Assembly: GCF_037076345.1 (NCBI RefSeq)
Contig: NZ_AP024702.1
Location: forward strand, 1,550,001-1,614,000
Origin: Haloferula helveola
GTDB taxonomy: Bacteria > Verrucomicrobiota > Verrucomicrobiia > Verrucomicrobiales > Akkermansiaceae
DNA length: 64,000 nucleotides
Direction: 5' to 3'
Part shown: one piece after another, positions 34,972 through 43,742 of the stretch
How the letters are laid out: each line of letters begins with the position of its first letter
How positions within the stretch are numbered: position 1 is the stretch's first letter
Position numbers and translations under genes: made by a program
Notes under the pieces: model-generated
Seen by the model: only the letters and a program-made list of their open reading frames with translations
Told to the model about the DNA's origin: nothing
Database searches by the model: none

Positions 34972-35187
34972 ATGAAACCAGCCGCCCTCGTCGCTACGAT
35001 CGTCTTCATCCTCCTTGCGATCCTCCATCAGGACGTCTGGAACTGGGACAACACAGAACTCGTCTTCGAGTTCCTTCCGGTCGGACTCGCCTACCATGCC
35101 GGGTATTCGATCACTGCCGCGCTGTTCTGGTGGCTGGTCTCGAAGTTCGCATGGCCCGCCACGATCGAGAAGTGGGCCGACGAGTAA
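34972..35187 (+). CDS. DUF3311 small membrane protein (symporter partner)
   Basis: 71 residues with two hydrophobic segments (about 4-22 and 35-58) and the family pattern HQDVWNWDNTELVFEFLPVGLAYHAGYS. DUF3311 proteins are encoded directly upstream of sodium:solute symporters, as with Bacillus YhjC/YhjB, and are thought to be small subunits of the transporter. The symporter gene begins 36 bases downstream. Confidence 0.88.
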   Translation: MKPAALVATIVFILLAILHQDVWNWDNTELVFEFLPVGLAYHAGYSITAALFWWLVSKFAWPATIEKWADE

Positions 35188-35223
35188 GACGTCATTCATC
35201 ACATTTAAACCGTCATTCTCCCA

Positions 35224-36777
35224 GTGACCTCGCTCTTCATCATCATCGGCTACCTTTGCCTGCTGATCGGTCTCGGACTGGTCAGCAGCCGCTTTTCCAA
35301 AGGCACGAGCGCCGACTTCTTCGTCGTCAGCCGCACCGTGGGCTCGTTTCTCCTGCTGATGTCGATTTTCGGCACCACCATGACCGGCTTCGCCTTGGTA
35401 GGTTCGACCGGCAAGGCCTACACCTCAGGAGTCGGCACTTACGGCCTGATGGCGTCTTGGTCGGGCCTGATCCACTCGGCGGTTTTCTTCCTCGTCGGCA
35501 TCCGGCTGTGGGCGGTCGGAAAGAAGCACGGCTACCTGACCCAGTGTGAGTACTTCCGGAACCGCTTCGACTCGGACAAGATCGGCTTCCTCCTTTTCCC
35601 GATCCTGATCCTCCTCCTCATCCCCTATCTCCTCGTTGGCGTGATCGCCGCCGGCAAGTTCATCCAGGCCTCCACCAAAGGACTTTTCCCCGAAGCCTTC
35701 GCCTTGAGTCTTCCCAACGGCAACCCCCACCCGCTCTCCGGAGGCATTCCTCCCGAACTCGGCGGTGCGGCGATCTGCTTCATCGTACTCTTCTACGTCT
35801 TCTTCGGCGGTCTCCGCGGCGCGGTCTGGGCCAACACCTTCCAGACGATCGTGTTCATGATCACCGGTGTGGTGGCGTTCTACATGATCTCAAGCCGCTT
35901 GGGCGGACTCTCCGCCGCCAGCCAGGCGGTGCTCGATAGTGACTTCGCCCGCCCGCGGGCCGCGCGCGAAGGCATGATCGGCAAAGCGCAGTTCCTCACC
36001 TACTGCTTCGTCCCGCTCTCGGTCGGGATGTTCCCCCACCTCTTCCAGCACTGGCTCACCGCGAAGAGTGCCAAGTCATTCAAACTCACGGTCGTCGCCC
36101 ATCCGGTCTTCATCATGATCGTCTGGGTTCCGTGCATCCTCATCGGCATCTGGGCAGCCGCCTACCTGGGACCGCTGCCTCCCGGCGCCAGCCCGAACGC
36201 GGTACTCGGCCGGATGGTCGAAGGTCTTGTCCACTCGCCGGTCTTGTCCGGGCTCGTCGGCGCGGGCGTGCTCGCCGCGATCATGTCATCGCTCGACTCC
36301 CAGTTCATGTGCCTCGGAACGATGTTCACCAATGACATCGCGCTGCGAGTCTTCGGGCAAGATCGCTTCTCCGACAAACAGAAGGTGCTGATCGCGCGCG
36401 GGTTCATCCTCGCCATCGTCGGCATCACCTACGGACTTGCCGTTCTGCTGATGGACAGCGCCCACGTCTTCGACCTCGGAGTCTGGTGCTTCTCCGGCTT
36501 CGCCGCGCTGTTCCCCCTAGCGGTCGGCTCCGTTTATTGGAAACGCGCGACCGCAGCAGGCGCCATCGCTTCCATCCTCGTGACCGCAGCCGTCTGGTGC
36601 GTCCTGTTCTACCGCGACATCATCGCGGAGAAACCTCCCGGCGCCGAAGACGAACTCCTGATCGCCGGCATGATGCCGGTCACTCTCATGATTGCGGCCA
36701 GCGCGGTCACCCTGGTGGTTGTCTCCCTCGTCACAAAACCTCCGGCTCCGGAAAAGGTCGCCAAGTTCTTCCCCTGA
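35224..36777 (+). CDS. Sodium:solute symporter (SSS family)
   Basis: 517 residues starting at a GTG, with about 13 hydrophobic helices. SSS signatures include DFFVVSRTVGSFLLLMSIFGTTMTGFALVGSTGKAY near the N-terminus, the FGGLRGAVWANTFQTIVFMITG block, and MSSLDSQFMCLGTMFTNDI in the C-terminal half. It probably moves a small organic solute with Na+. The DUF3311 gene upstream is its expected partner. The substrate cannot be read from sequence. Confidence 0.93.
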   Translation: MTSLFIIIGYLCLLIGLGLVSSRFSKGTSADFFVVSRTVGSFLLLMSIFGTTMTGFALVGSTGKAYTSGVGTYGLMASWSGLIHSAVFFLVGIRLWAVGKKHGYLTQCEYFRNRFDSDKIGFLLFPILILLLIPYLLVGVIAAGKFIQASTKGLFPEAFALSLPNGNPHPLSGGIPPELGGAAICFIVLFYVFFGGLRGAVWANTFQTIVFMITGVVAFYMISSRLGGLSAASQAVLDSDFARPRAAREGMIGKAQFLTYCFVPLSVGMFPHLFQHWLTAKSAKSFKLTVVAHPVFIMIVWVPCILIGIWAAAYLGPLPPGASPNAVLGRMVEGLVHSPVLSGLVGAGVLAAIMSSLDSQFMCLGTMFTNDIALRVFGQDRFSDKQKVLIARGFILAIVGITYGLAVLLMDSAHVFDLGVWCFSGFAALFPLAVGSVYWKRATAAGAIASILVTAAVWCVLFYRDIIAEKPPGAEDELLIAGMMPVTLMIAASAVTLVVVSLVTKPPAPEKVAKFFP

Positions 36778-36848
36778 GGGAGACCAGCTCCCCGCCGACT
36801 CTCCTTGCGAAACTCCCGAGCCGTTTTACCCATCCCGGTCCTTCATCC

Positions 36849-37919
36849 ATGTCCTGCTCCCTCAGCCCCGAACAAGCCGCCGAAGCCCTCGACGCCCACG
36901 TCCGCGAGATCGTCTCATGGCATTTCTCGCCCGAAACCGGCTGCCCCTACTGGCTCGAACGCGCGACCTCACTCGGTTTCGACCCGATGACCGAAGTCAC
37001 CCGTTTCGCCGACATCCTGAAGTTTCCGCATTTCGACGACGAAGTGCTGCGCAAGGAGGACCCCGCACGTTTCATCCCGAACGCCTTCGCCGGCCGCCCC
37101 TACAATGTTTTCGAGACCGGCGGCACGACCGGGATGCCGAAACAGCGGATCGGCTGGGAGGACTACAAGACCGACTACACCGAGTTCTCCGAGCACTACG
37201 GCCCGGACTTCTTCCCGCAAGGCGCCAACTGGCTGATGGTCGGACCGACCGGCCCGCGCCGCCTGCGTCTCGCGATCGAGCACCTCGCCAACATTCGCGG
37301 CGGAGCATGCTACTTCATCGACCTCGACCCGCGCTGGGTGAAGAGGCTCATCGGCATGGGCGAAATGCGGATGGCCAAGGCTTATCAGGAACACGTCATC
37401 GACCAGGCGGCGACCATCATCCGCCACCGCGACATCGGTTGCCTGTTCACCACCCCGAAGCTGCTCGAAAGCCTCGCCGAGCGGATGTCGCTGGCCGACG
37501 CCGGCATCCGCGGCGTGTTCGCCGGCGGCACCACTATGACGCCCCAGTACGTGCGTTTCATCGAGGAGGAGGTGCTCGAAGGGAAAATCAACTTCGCCCC
37601 GACCTACGGAAACACGCTGATGGGTCTCGCCATCAGCAAGAAGCGCGGTCCCGGGGAATACAGCCTTACCTACCACGCCCCGCAGCCCCGTGCCGTACTG
37701 CGGATTGTCGATCCCGAGAACACCGAAAAGGTCATGGACTACGGCGACTACGGCCGGGTCGAACTGACCACCCTGACGAAGGAATTCTTCATGCCGCGTT
37801 TCCTCGAGCGAGACGAAGCCATCCGCCGCGAGCCATGCGACGAGTTCCCTTGGGACGGTGTCGGCGACGTCCGCCCCTTCCAGTCCGGAACCAAGACCGT
37901 CATCGAAGGCGTCTACTGA
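36849..37919 (+). CDS. Adenylate-forming enzyme, EhpF/PaaK-like
   Basis: 356 residues from the ATG at 36849. It belongs to the ANL adenylating superfamily: the P-loop FETGGTTGMPKQ near residue 90 and the motif FAPTYGNTLMG are visible. The length is short and lacks the usual large C-terminal lid domain, as in EhpF-like enzymes of the griseoluteic-acid (phenazine) pathway, where an aryl carboxylate is adenylated before reduction. The next genes, an aldehyde dehydrogenase and an iron alcohol dehydrogenase, fit that scheme. Confidence 0.82.
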   Translation: MSCSLSPEQAAEALDAHVREIVSWHFSPETGCPYWLERATSLGFDPMTEVTRFADILKFPHFDDEVLRKEDPARFIPNAFAGRPYNVFETGGTTGMPKQRIGWEDYKTDYTEFSEHYGPDFFPQGANWLMVGPTGPRRLRLAIEHLANIRGGACYFIDLDPRWVKRLIGMGEMRMAKAYQEHVIDQAATIIRHRDIGCLFTTPKLLESLAERMSLADAGIRGVFAGGTTMTPQYVRFIEEEVLEGKINFAPTYGNTLMGLAISKKRGPGEYSLTYHAPQPRAVLRIVDPENTEKVMDYGDYGRVELTTLTKEFFMPRFLERDEAIRREPCDEFPWDGVGDVRPFQSGTKTVIEGVY

Positions 37920-37938
37920 TTTCCTACGGATCACTGCC

Positions 37939-39372
37939 ATGAACCTTCCCATCCTCCGCCTCGGCCAGACCTACGAATCCTGCGACCGCGTCGAACTCGA
38001 CCTCGGCGACGGAAAGATGGCGGTCACCCACACGGCCAATCCTGGGCTGATCCGTCGCGACCTGCTCCGGGCGACTGAAGCCAAAGCGGCGCTCGACGCC
38101 ATTCCCGCCGACACCTTGGCGAGCTACTGCGAACAAGCGGCCGAGCTGTTCATGACGGCCGATCTGCCGTGCGGCGATGATCATCAGTCGCCGCAGCAGT
38201 ACGTCGAGTCGCTCTCCGCCCTCACCCGGCTTCCGCACAGCCTCGTGCGGATGAACATGACCAAGATCCACGCGGCGATGTCGCAGGTCCGCACGGTCAT
38301 CAACGGCCTGACCCGCAATATGCCGCTCGAGATCTTCGATCGCGGCCTCGCCTCCGCTCCCGGAAGTTCTTCCGATCTCGCGCTCAACTACTTCCCCGCC
38401 ACCAGTTCCCTCGGCGTCTCCCTCCCGAGCAACGCACCCGCGGTCAATTCACTCTGGATTCCAGCCCCGGTGATGAAGATCCCGGTCTTCCTCAAACCCG
38501 GCCGGGAAGACCCGTTTACGCCCCTGCGGATCGTCCAGGCGATGATCCAGGCCGGATTCCCGAAAGAGGCCTTCGGCTTCTACCCGACCACCCACGAGGG
38601 AGGCGACACCATCGTCACCTGCTGCGGCCGCGGCATCTCCTTCGGATCGGATGCCACGGTGAAGAAATACGCCGACTACCCGAGCGTGTCCGTCCACGGC
38701 ACAGGGCGTTCGAAAATCCTTATCGGCGAAGACATGATCGACCGCTGGCCGGAGTTCCTCGACGTCATCGTCCAGTCGATCTCGGCCAACGGCGGCCGCT
38801 CATGCATCAACACCTCGGCCATTCTGGTCCCGTCGAAACGCGACGAACTTGCCGACGCCCTCGCTGCCAAACTGGCGGAAATCCAACCGCTCGCCCGCGA
38901 CGACGAAAACGCGCTTCTCTGCGGTTTCGCCAACACGGCGCTCGCCGACGGCATCGATGACCTGATCTCCGCCCATCTCAAGGAACCGGGCGCGGAGGAT
39001 GTCACTGCCGAACATCGCGACACCCCTCGCAAGGTCGAGGCCTTCGAACAGACCTATCTCCAGCCGACGCTCGTCTCCTGCAGCGATCCGGAACACCCGC
39101 TCGCCAACACCGAGTTCATGTTCCCCTACGCCAGCATCGTCGAGATCCCGCAGTCCGAGATGCTCGCCAACATCGGTCAGACGCTTGTCGTGTCCGCCTT
39201 CACCGAGGATCCCGACTTCATCGGGAAGCTCCTCCTCAGCCCCGACATCGAGCGCCTCAATCTCGGTGCGTTCCCGACCAACCGCGTCCAGTGGGAGCAA
39301 CCCCACGAAGGCAATCTTTTCGAGTTCCTCTACCACCGCCGAGCCATCCAGGGAAATGTCGCTGTGGCCTGA
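37939..39372 (+). CDS. Aldehyde dehydrogenase-superfamily reductase
   Basis: 477 residues from the ATG at 37939, 19 bases after the ligase. ALDH-superfamily pattern: the coenzyme-site stretch FPATSSLGVSLPSNAPAVNSLW, then the nucleophile Cys in NGGRSCINTSA, and the C-terminal NEFMFPYASIV-like block (NTEFMFPYAS). Beside a PaaK/EhpF-like adenylating enzyme, the likely direction is reduction of an activated acid (acyl-AMP or acyl-CoA) to aldehyde, as EhpG or LuxC do, rather than aldehyde oxidation. That direction is inference. Confidence 0.82.
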   Translation: MNLPILRLGQTYESCDRVELDLGDGKMAVTHTANPGLIRRDLLRATEAKAALDAIPADTLASYCEQAAELFMTADLPCGDDHQSPQQYVESLSALTRLPHSLVRMNMTKIHAAMSQVRTVINGLTRNMPLEIFDRGLASAPGSSSDLALNYFPATSSLGVSLPSNAPAVNSLWIPAPVMKIPVFLKPGREDPFTPLRIVQAMIQAGFPKEAFGFYPTTHEGGDTIVTCCGRGISFGSDATVKKYADYPSVSVHGTGRSKILIGEDMIDRWPEFLDVIVQSISANGGRSCINTSAILVPSKRDELADALAAKLAEIQPLARDDENALLCGFANTALADGIDDLISAHLKEPGAEDVTAEHRDTPRKVEAFEQTYLQPTLVSCSDPEHPLANTEFMFPYASIVEIPQSEMLANIGQTLVVSAFTEDPDFIGKLLLSPDIERLNLGAFPTNRVQWEQPHEGNLFEFLYHRRAIQGNVAVA

Positions 39373-39378
39373 CTTGAG

Positions 39379-40503
39379 ATGACACCCTTCGACGCCCGTC
39401 CCAGTCCCCGCCTGCTCTTCGGTCCCGGCCGCTTGGCCGAACTCGCCGATTGCGTGCGCTCGCTGGGTGCCGCGAAACCCCTGCTCGTCACCGACCCGGG
39501 GATTGTCGCCGCAGGCCATGTGGGACGCGCGGTCGACCTGCTTGAAGAAGCCGGCATCGACGTCACGGTCTTCGAAGGCTCGCACGTCAATCCCAGCGAA
39601 TCGGACATCGAGTCCTGCCGGGCATTCGCCCAGTCCCTCCAGCCCGACCTGATCATCGGCCTTGGCGGCGGCAGCAGCATGGACACCGCCAAGGGCTGCA
39701 ACTTCCTTCTCAACAACGGCGGCCGGATGTCCGACTTCCGCGGCTACGGACACGCGGAGCACTCGATGCTTCCGTTCATCGCCATCCCCACCACCGCCGG
39801 CACCGGCAGCGAATGCCAGTCGTATGCGGTCGTTTCCCGCGATGAGACCCACGAGAAGATGGCCTGCGGCGACCCGAAGGCTTTGGCAAAGATCGCGATT
39901 CTGGACCCCGAACTGACCGAATCCCAACCGCCCGCCGTCGCCACGCTCACCGCGCTCGACGCCCTTTCGCACGCGCTTGAGTCGATGGTCTGCACCAAGA
40001 GGAACCCGATCTCCATCGCCTACTCGCACCAGTCGTTCGATCTCGTTGCCTCGGCAATCGAACCGGTGCTGCGGCAGGAAGCCGACCTCGAGACCCGCGG
40101 ACGGATGCTCCTCGGCGCGGCTATGGCCGGTCTTGCCATCGAAAACAGCATGCTCGGCGCCGCCCACGCCACGGCCAACCCGTTGACCGCCCGTTTCGGA
40201 GTGCCGCACGGACACGCTGTCTCGGTGATGCTGCCCCCTGTCGTGCGCTTCAATCACGCCGACCCGGGTTCCGCATCGATCTACGGAAAACTTAGTAGGC
40301 ACCTCGACCAATCGCTTCCGGATTGGTTGGACCACATCCTCGCGACCGCCGGACTCAAGCCGCTCGACATCCCCGCCGATGCCATCCCCCGACTTGCCGA
40401 GGACGCCACCGGCCAGTGGACCGGGAACTTCAATCCACGCCCGCTGACGGCGTCGGACTTCGCCGCACTCTACCAATCCGCACTCGAAATCCCTGTCGCA
40501 TGA
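39379..40503 (+). CDS. Iron-containing alcohol dehydrogenase
   Basis: 374 residues. Family features: LLFGPGRLAELADCV at the N-terminus, the NAD-binding GLGGGSSMDTAKG, IPTTAGTGSEC, and the metal-ligand region DALSHALESMV followed by a His in GVPHGHAV. These Asp/His positions are the group III iron-ADH metal site. It starts six bases after the aldehyde dehydrogenase gene and would reduce the aldehyde to the alcohol, or the reverse. Confidence 0.93.
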   Translation: MTPFDARPSPRLLFGPGRLAELADCVRSLGAAKPLLVTDPGIVAAGHVGRAVDLLEEAGIDVTVFEGSHVNPSESDIESCRAFAQSLQPDLIIGLGGGSSMDTAKGCNFLLNNGGRMSDFRGYGHAEHSMLPFIAIPTTAGTGSECQSYAVVSRDETHEKMACGDPKALAKIAILDPELTESQPPAVATLTALDALSHALESMVCTKRNPISIAYSHQSFDLVASAIEPVLRQEADLETRGRMLLGAAMAGLAIENSMLGAAHATANPLTARFGVPHGHAVSVMLPPVVRFNHADPGSASIYGKLSRHLDQSLPDWLDHILATAGLKPLDIPADAIPRLAEDATGQWTGNFNPRPLTASDFAALYQSALEIPVA

Positions 40504-41669
40504 GTTTCCGGCTGCCAGCGATCCTTGGGGCGGCCCTTCTGAGCGCCTGCGACGAGCCCGCCCCGGAGCACGTCGAACCCGCAGCGGATCCTGCGGCGCC
40601 CGCGCCACTCACCGACTGGCCGGTAACGCGGGGCGGTCCGACCCTGCAGGGCCGGATCAACGGCCCGGCCCCGAAAGATCCGGCGATCGACTGGACCTTC
40701 ACGCTCGACAACCCGTCGGTCGCCGAAGCCGCCCTGTCCGAGGGCACCCTCATCGTCGGCGACCTGATGGGGTTCATCCATGCGATCGACTTCGAGACGA
40801 GGAAGCTCCGTTGGAAGTTCGAAACCGGCGACACCATCGAGGGCGCCGCGACCATCCACGACGGCGCCGTTTTCGTCGGTTCGGGTGACCAGAGTTTCCA
40901 TGCCCTCGAGCTAACCGATGGCTCGAAGCGGTGGTCGATCGAGGGACTCGAGAAATTCCCGTCTGCCGCCAACGTGATCCCGGCGCCGGACGGAAACGGC
41001 TTCCACCTGATCCTCAACGGCTACGACGGCATTTGCCGCTGCATCAATCCGGCGGACGGGAAGGAGATCTGGCAGTACGAGACCAACGATTACATCAACG
41101 GCACCCCGGCCTTGATCGGGACCGACCGGATCGCTTTCGGCGGTTGCGACAGTGTGATTCACGTCCTCGACGCCGCCACCGGCAAACCCGTCAACGAGAT
41201 CCTGACCGACGCCCAGATCACCGACTCGGTCGCCAGCCTCGGCAGCACCGTTTACTCGGGCAACTACGCCAACCAGGTCGTCGCAGCCGAGATCGATGCC
41301 GAGGAACCGACGTGGATCTACCAAGGCGACGACTTCCCGTTTTTCAGCGCTCCCGCCGTCGATGACGCGCGGGTTTACATCGGCTGCCGCGACAAGGCGC
41401 TGCACGCGATCGACCGCGAAACCGGCAAGAAAGTGTGGGTCTTCGCCACCGGCGGCCGGGTCGAAAGCTCTCCGATCGTCTTCGATGATGCGGTTGTGTT
41501 CGGTTCCAGCGACGGACGTCTTTACGCGGTGAATCCGGAGGACGGCACCGAGCTCTGGCGGCTCGATCTCGGCGAAAAGCTCACCGCCTCGCCGATTTTC
41601 GCCCAGGACCGGATCATCATCGCCGGTGGAGCAGGCACGGTTTTCGTGATAGGATCCGGCGGCGGGTAA
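40500..41669 (+). CDS. PQQ-like beta-propeller lipoprotein
   Basis: 389 residues from the ATG at 40500, which overlaps the alcohol dehydrogenase stop (ATGA). The signal ends with a lipobox (ALLSAC), followed by a Pro/Ala-rich linker and a propeller of repeated blades (STVAEAALSEGTLIVGDLMGF-like, GDTIEGAATIHDGAVFVGSGDQ, DGICRCINPADGKEIWQYE, GGRVESSPIVFDDAVVFGSSDG). Lipid anchored, so it is an envelope protein. Tight coupling to alcohol dehydrogenase suggests a linked role, for example periplasmic handling of the pathway product. Confidence 0.88.
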   Translation: MSFRLPAILGAALLSACDEPAPEHVEPAADPAAPAPLTDWPVTRGGPTLQGRINGPAPKDPAIDWTFTLDNPSVAEAALSEGTLIVGDLMGFIHAIDFETRKLRWKFETGDTIEGAATIHDGAVFVGSGDQSFHALELTDGSKRWSIEGLEKFPSAANVIPAPDGNGFHLILNGYDGICRCINPADGKEIWQYETNDYINGTPALIGTDRIAFGGCDSVIHVLDAATGKPVNEILTDAQITDSVASLGSTVYSGNYANQVVAAEIDAEEPTWIYQGDDFPFFSAPAVDDARVYIGCRDKALHAIDRETGKKVWVFATGGRVESSPIVFDDAVVFGSSDGRLYAVNPEDGTELWRLDLGEKLTASPIFAQDRIIIAGGAGTVFVIGSGGG

Positions 41670-41767
41670 AAGAACCGCCCCGGAACTCCGTAGGAATAGG
41701 CGGTCAGCCCGTTTCTCCTACCGGTCCGCGCCTTTCCGCGCCCGTCGCGGTTACCCTTCCAGTCACC

Positions 41768-43090
41768 ATGCCCGAAACCACCGCTCCGAAAAAAGGCACC
41801 CGCGCCGGCAACTACTTCATTTCGAATTATCCTCCGTTTTCCTTCTGGAAGGAGAATCAGGAGGAAGTTGTCGAGGCCGCCTACGCCACTCCGCACGAAG
41901 GCACCCCGCCGCCGCTCGGCCTCTACCACCACATCCCGTTCTGCCGGAAGCGCTGCCACTTCTGCTACTTCCGCGTCTACACCGACAAGAACGCGGACGA
42001 CATCAAGCACTACCTCGACTGCACCGTCCGCGAACTCGAGGTGATGGCCAGGAAGCCCCTGATCGAAGGGCGCAAGCCGCACTTCGTCTACTTCGGTGGC
42101 GGCACGCCGTCCTATCTCTCCGCCAAACAACTCACGGCTCTGACCGACCGGATGAAGGCGTTGCTCCCGTGGGACGAGGCCGAGGAAGTCGCCTTCGAGT
42201 GCGAGCCGGGCACCCTGAACCCCGGCAAGCTCACCGCGATCAAGGATATCGGCGTCACCCGCCTTTCGCTCGGCATTGAGAACTTCGACGATCGCATTCT
42301 CGAGATCAACGGCCGCGCCCACCGCACGAAGGAGATCTGGCGGGCCTACGAACGGGCGAAAGAGGAGAAGTTCGACCAGATCAACATCGACCTCATCGCC
42401 GGCATGGTCGAGGAGACCGAGGAAAACTGGCAGCGGAACATTGAGAAGACCCTCGAACTGCGCCCCGACTCGGTGACGATCTATCAGATGGAGGTGCCCT
42501 ACAACACCGGCATCTACAAGGAGATGAAAGCCAGCGGCAGCCTGATCGCGCCAATCGCCGACTGGGAAACCAAGCGACGCTGGGTGAAGGAGGCATTCGC
42601 CGCGCTGGAAGAAGCCGGCTACACCATCGGCTCCGGCTACACCGCCGTGCTCAATCCGGACCGCACGAAATTCATCTATCGGGATGCCCTATGGAGCGGC
42701 GCCGACCTGCTCGGTCTGGGCGTCGCTTCGATTTCGCATGCGAAAGGCGTCCACTACCAGAACCTCACGGAGATCGACGAATACGACGCCGCACTCGACG
42801 CCGGTCGACTTCCCCTAAAACGCGCGCTGCAGACGACTTCGGAAGAAATGCTCATCCGCCAGTTCATCCTGCAGATGAAGCTCGGCCGCGTCGCCGCAGA
42901 GCCGCTGCGCGACAAGTTCGGCGTCGATATCCTCGAGAAGTTCGCCCCGCAACTCGCCAACCTCCGCGAGGAGGGCTGGCTCACCGTTGAGGGCGACGAG
43001 ATCGTCCTCAACCGCGACGGACTGCTTTGCGTCGACAACCTGCTGCACGACTTCTTCCTGCCGCAGCACGTCACCGACAAGCTCGTCTGA
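41768..43090 (+). CDS. HemW/HemN-like radical SAM protein
   Basis: 440 residues. The radical-SAM cluster motif is PFCRKRCHFCYFRVY (C-x3-C-x2-C), near residue 60, followed by YFGGGTPSYLS and the ECEPGTL and RLSLGIENF motifs of the coproporphyrinogen-oxidase-like family. The C-terminal half has the HemW-type domain (TSEEMLIRQFILQMKLGRV). Relatives include heme chaperone HemW and the HemN-like class C methylases of natural-product pathways. The neighbours here are aromatic-acid and halogenase-like genes, so a biosynthetic radical step is possible. Confidence 0.88.
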   Translation: MPETTAPKKGTRAGNYFISNYPPFSFWKENQEEVVEAAYATPHEGTPPPLGLYHHIPFCRKRCHFCYFRVYTDKNADDIKHYLDCTVRELEVMARKPLIEGRKPHFVYFGGGTPSYLSAKQLTALTDRMKALLPWDEAEEVAFECEPGTLNPGKLTAIKDIGVTRLSLGIENFDDRILEINGRAHRTKEIWRAYERAKEEKFDQINIDLIAGMVEETEENWQRNIEKTLELRPDSVTIYQMEVPYNTGIYKEMKASGSLIAPIADWETKRRWVKEAFAALEEAGYTIGSGYTAVLNPDRTKFIYRDALWSGADLLGLGVASISHAKGVHYQNLTEIDEYDAALDAGRLPLKRALQTTSEEMLIRQFILQMKLGRVAAEPLRDKFGVDILEKFAPQLANLREEGWLTVEGDEIVLNRDGLLCVDNLLHDFFLPQHVTDKLV

Positions 43091-43122
43091 ATGGCGCGCC
43101 GGTTTTTCGAAACCGGCATCGC
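43091..43122. repeat. REP-like hairpin with TTCG loop
   Basis: GCCGGTTT (43098-43105), loop TTCG, AAACCGGC (43110-43117), flanked by GGCGC and ATCGC. Same layout as the REP-like arms at 13015-13136, with a different stem. It lies in the 49-base gap between the radical SAM and chorismate-lyase-like genes. Confidence 0.75.
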
Positions 43123-43139
43123 AGACTCCGTCGCGTCCC

Positions 43140-43703
43140 ATGGAAACCACCTCGCCCAGCCTGCCTGCGGAGCTCGGTCCGATCCTCTCCGGCTCCAAGC
43201 TGGGAGATGCCTTGTTCACATGGCTTCCGGGTGAGCAGGTTCCCGAACCATTCCGCGGCCTGCTCGTCCACGACCACGACATGACCTCGGAGCTCGCCCG
43301 TTTCCATGGCGACTCGATCAACCTGACTGTCCTGCGTTCCCAGGAAAAGGACGGCCTCTACCTGCGCGAAGTCACGCTGCATGCGGCTCGCTGCGGAAAA
43401 CCCGTCGAATACGGACTGATCGCCATCCTGCTCGAATCATTCCCCGAAGATTTGCGCCCGAGAATTCTTGCTGGCAGCACCCCCCTCGGTGCGATCCTGA
43501 ACGAATCCGGCCTCGCCTATGGCAGCGAGCCGCAGGGGTTCTTCCACATCCCGACCGAGCGCCTCAGCAGCATTTTCCCGGAATCCTCCGGTGGCGCGAA
43601 TCTGTTTGGGCGCTACAATCACTTGGTTCGTGACGACGGCCGCTGCCTCGCCCGAATCATCGAAATCCTACCCACGGAACCAGCCTGCGACCAAGGTTCG
43701 TAG
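43140..43703 (+). CDS. Chorismate-lyase-like (UbiC/DUF98) protein
   Basis: 187 residues from the ATG at 43140. The pattern LLVHDHDMTSELARFHGDSINLTVL, YLREVTLHAARCGKPVEYGLIAI and TPLGAIL follows UbiC/DUF98 proteins closely. The Arg in YLREVTL and the Glu in RIIEILPTE align with the catalytic Arg and Glu of E. coli UbiC. This would release 4-hydroxybenzoate from chorismate, here as a precursor in a gene cluster rather than for ubiquinone. Its stop codon lies inside a partial copy of the GGTTCGTAG repeat. Family: good; activity: inferred. Confidence 0.75.
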   Translation: METTSPSLPAELGPILSGSKLGDALFTWLPGEQVPEPFRGLLVHDHDMTSELARFHGDSINLTVLRSQEKDGLYLREVTLHAARCGKPVEYGLIAILLESFPEDLRPRILAGSTPLGAILNESGLAYGSEPQGFFHIPTERLSSIFPESSGGANLFGRYNHLVRDDGRCLARIIEILPTEPACDQGS

Positions 43704-43742
43704 TTCCGCGGCGTGGAAACGCTCAGGGAGACATCCAGACTG

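Noticed and set aside
38800-40608. Minus-strand frame of about 600 codons opposite the aldehyde and alcohol dehydrogenases
   Set aside because: Composition is that of a shadow frame and it overlaps two genes with clear family motifs.
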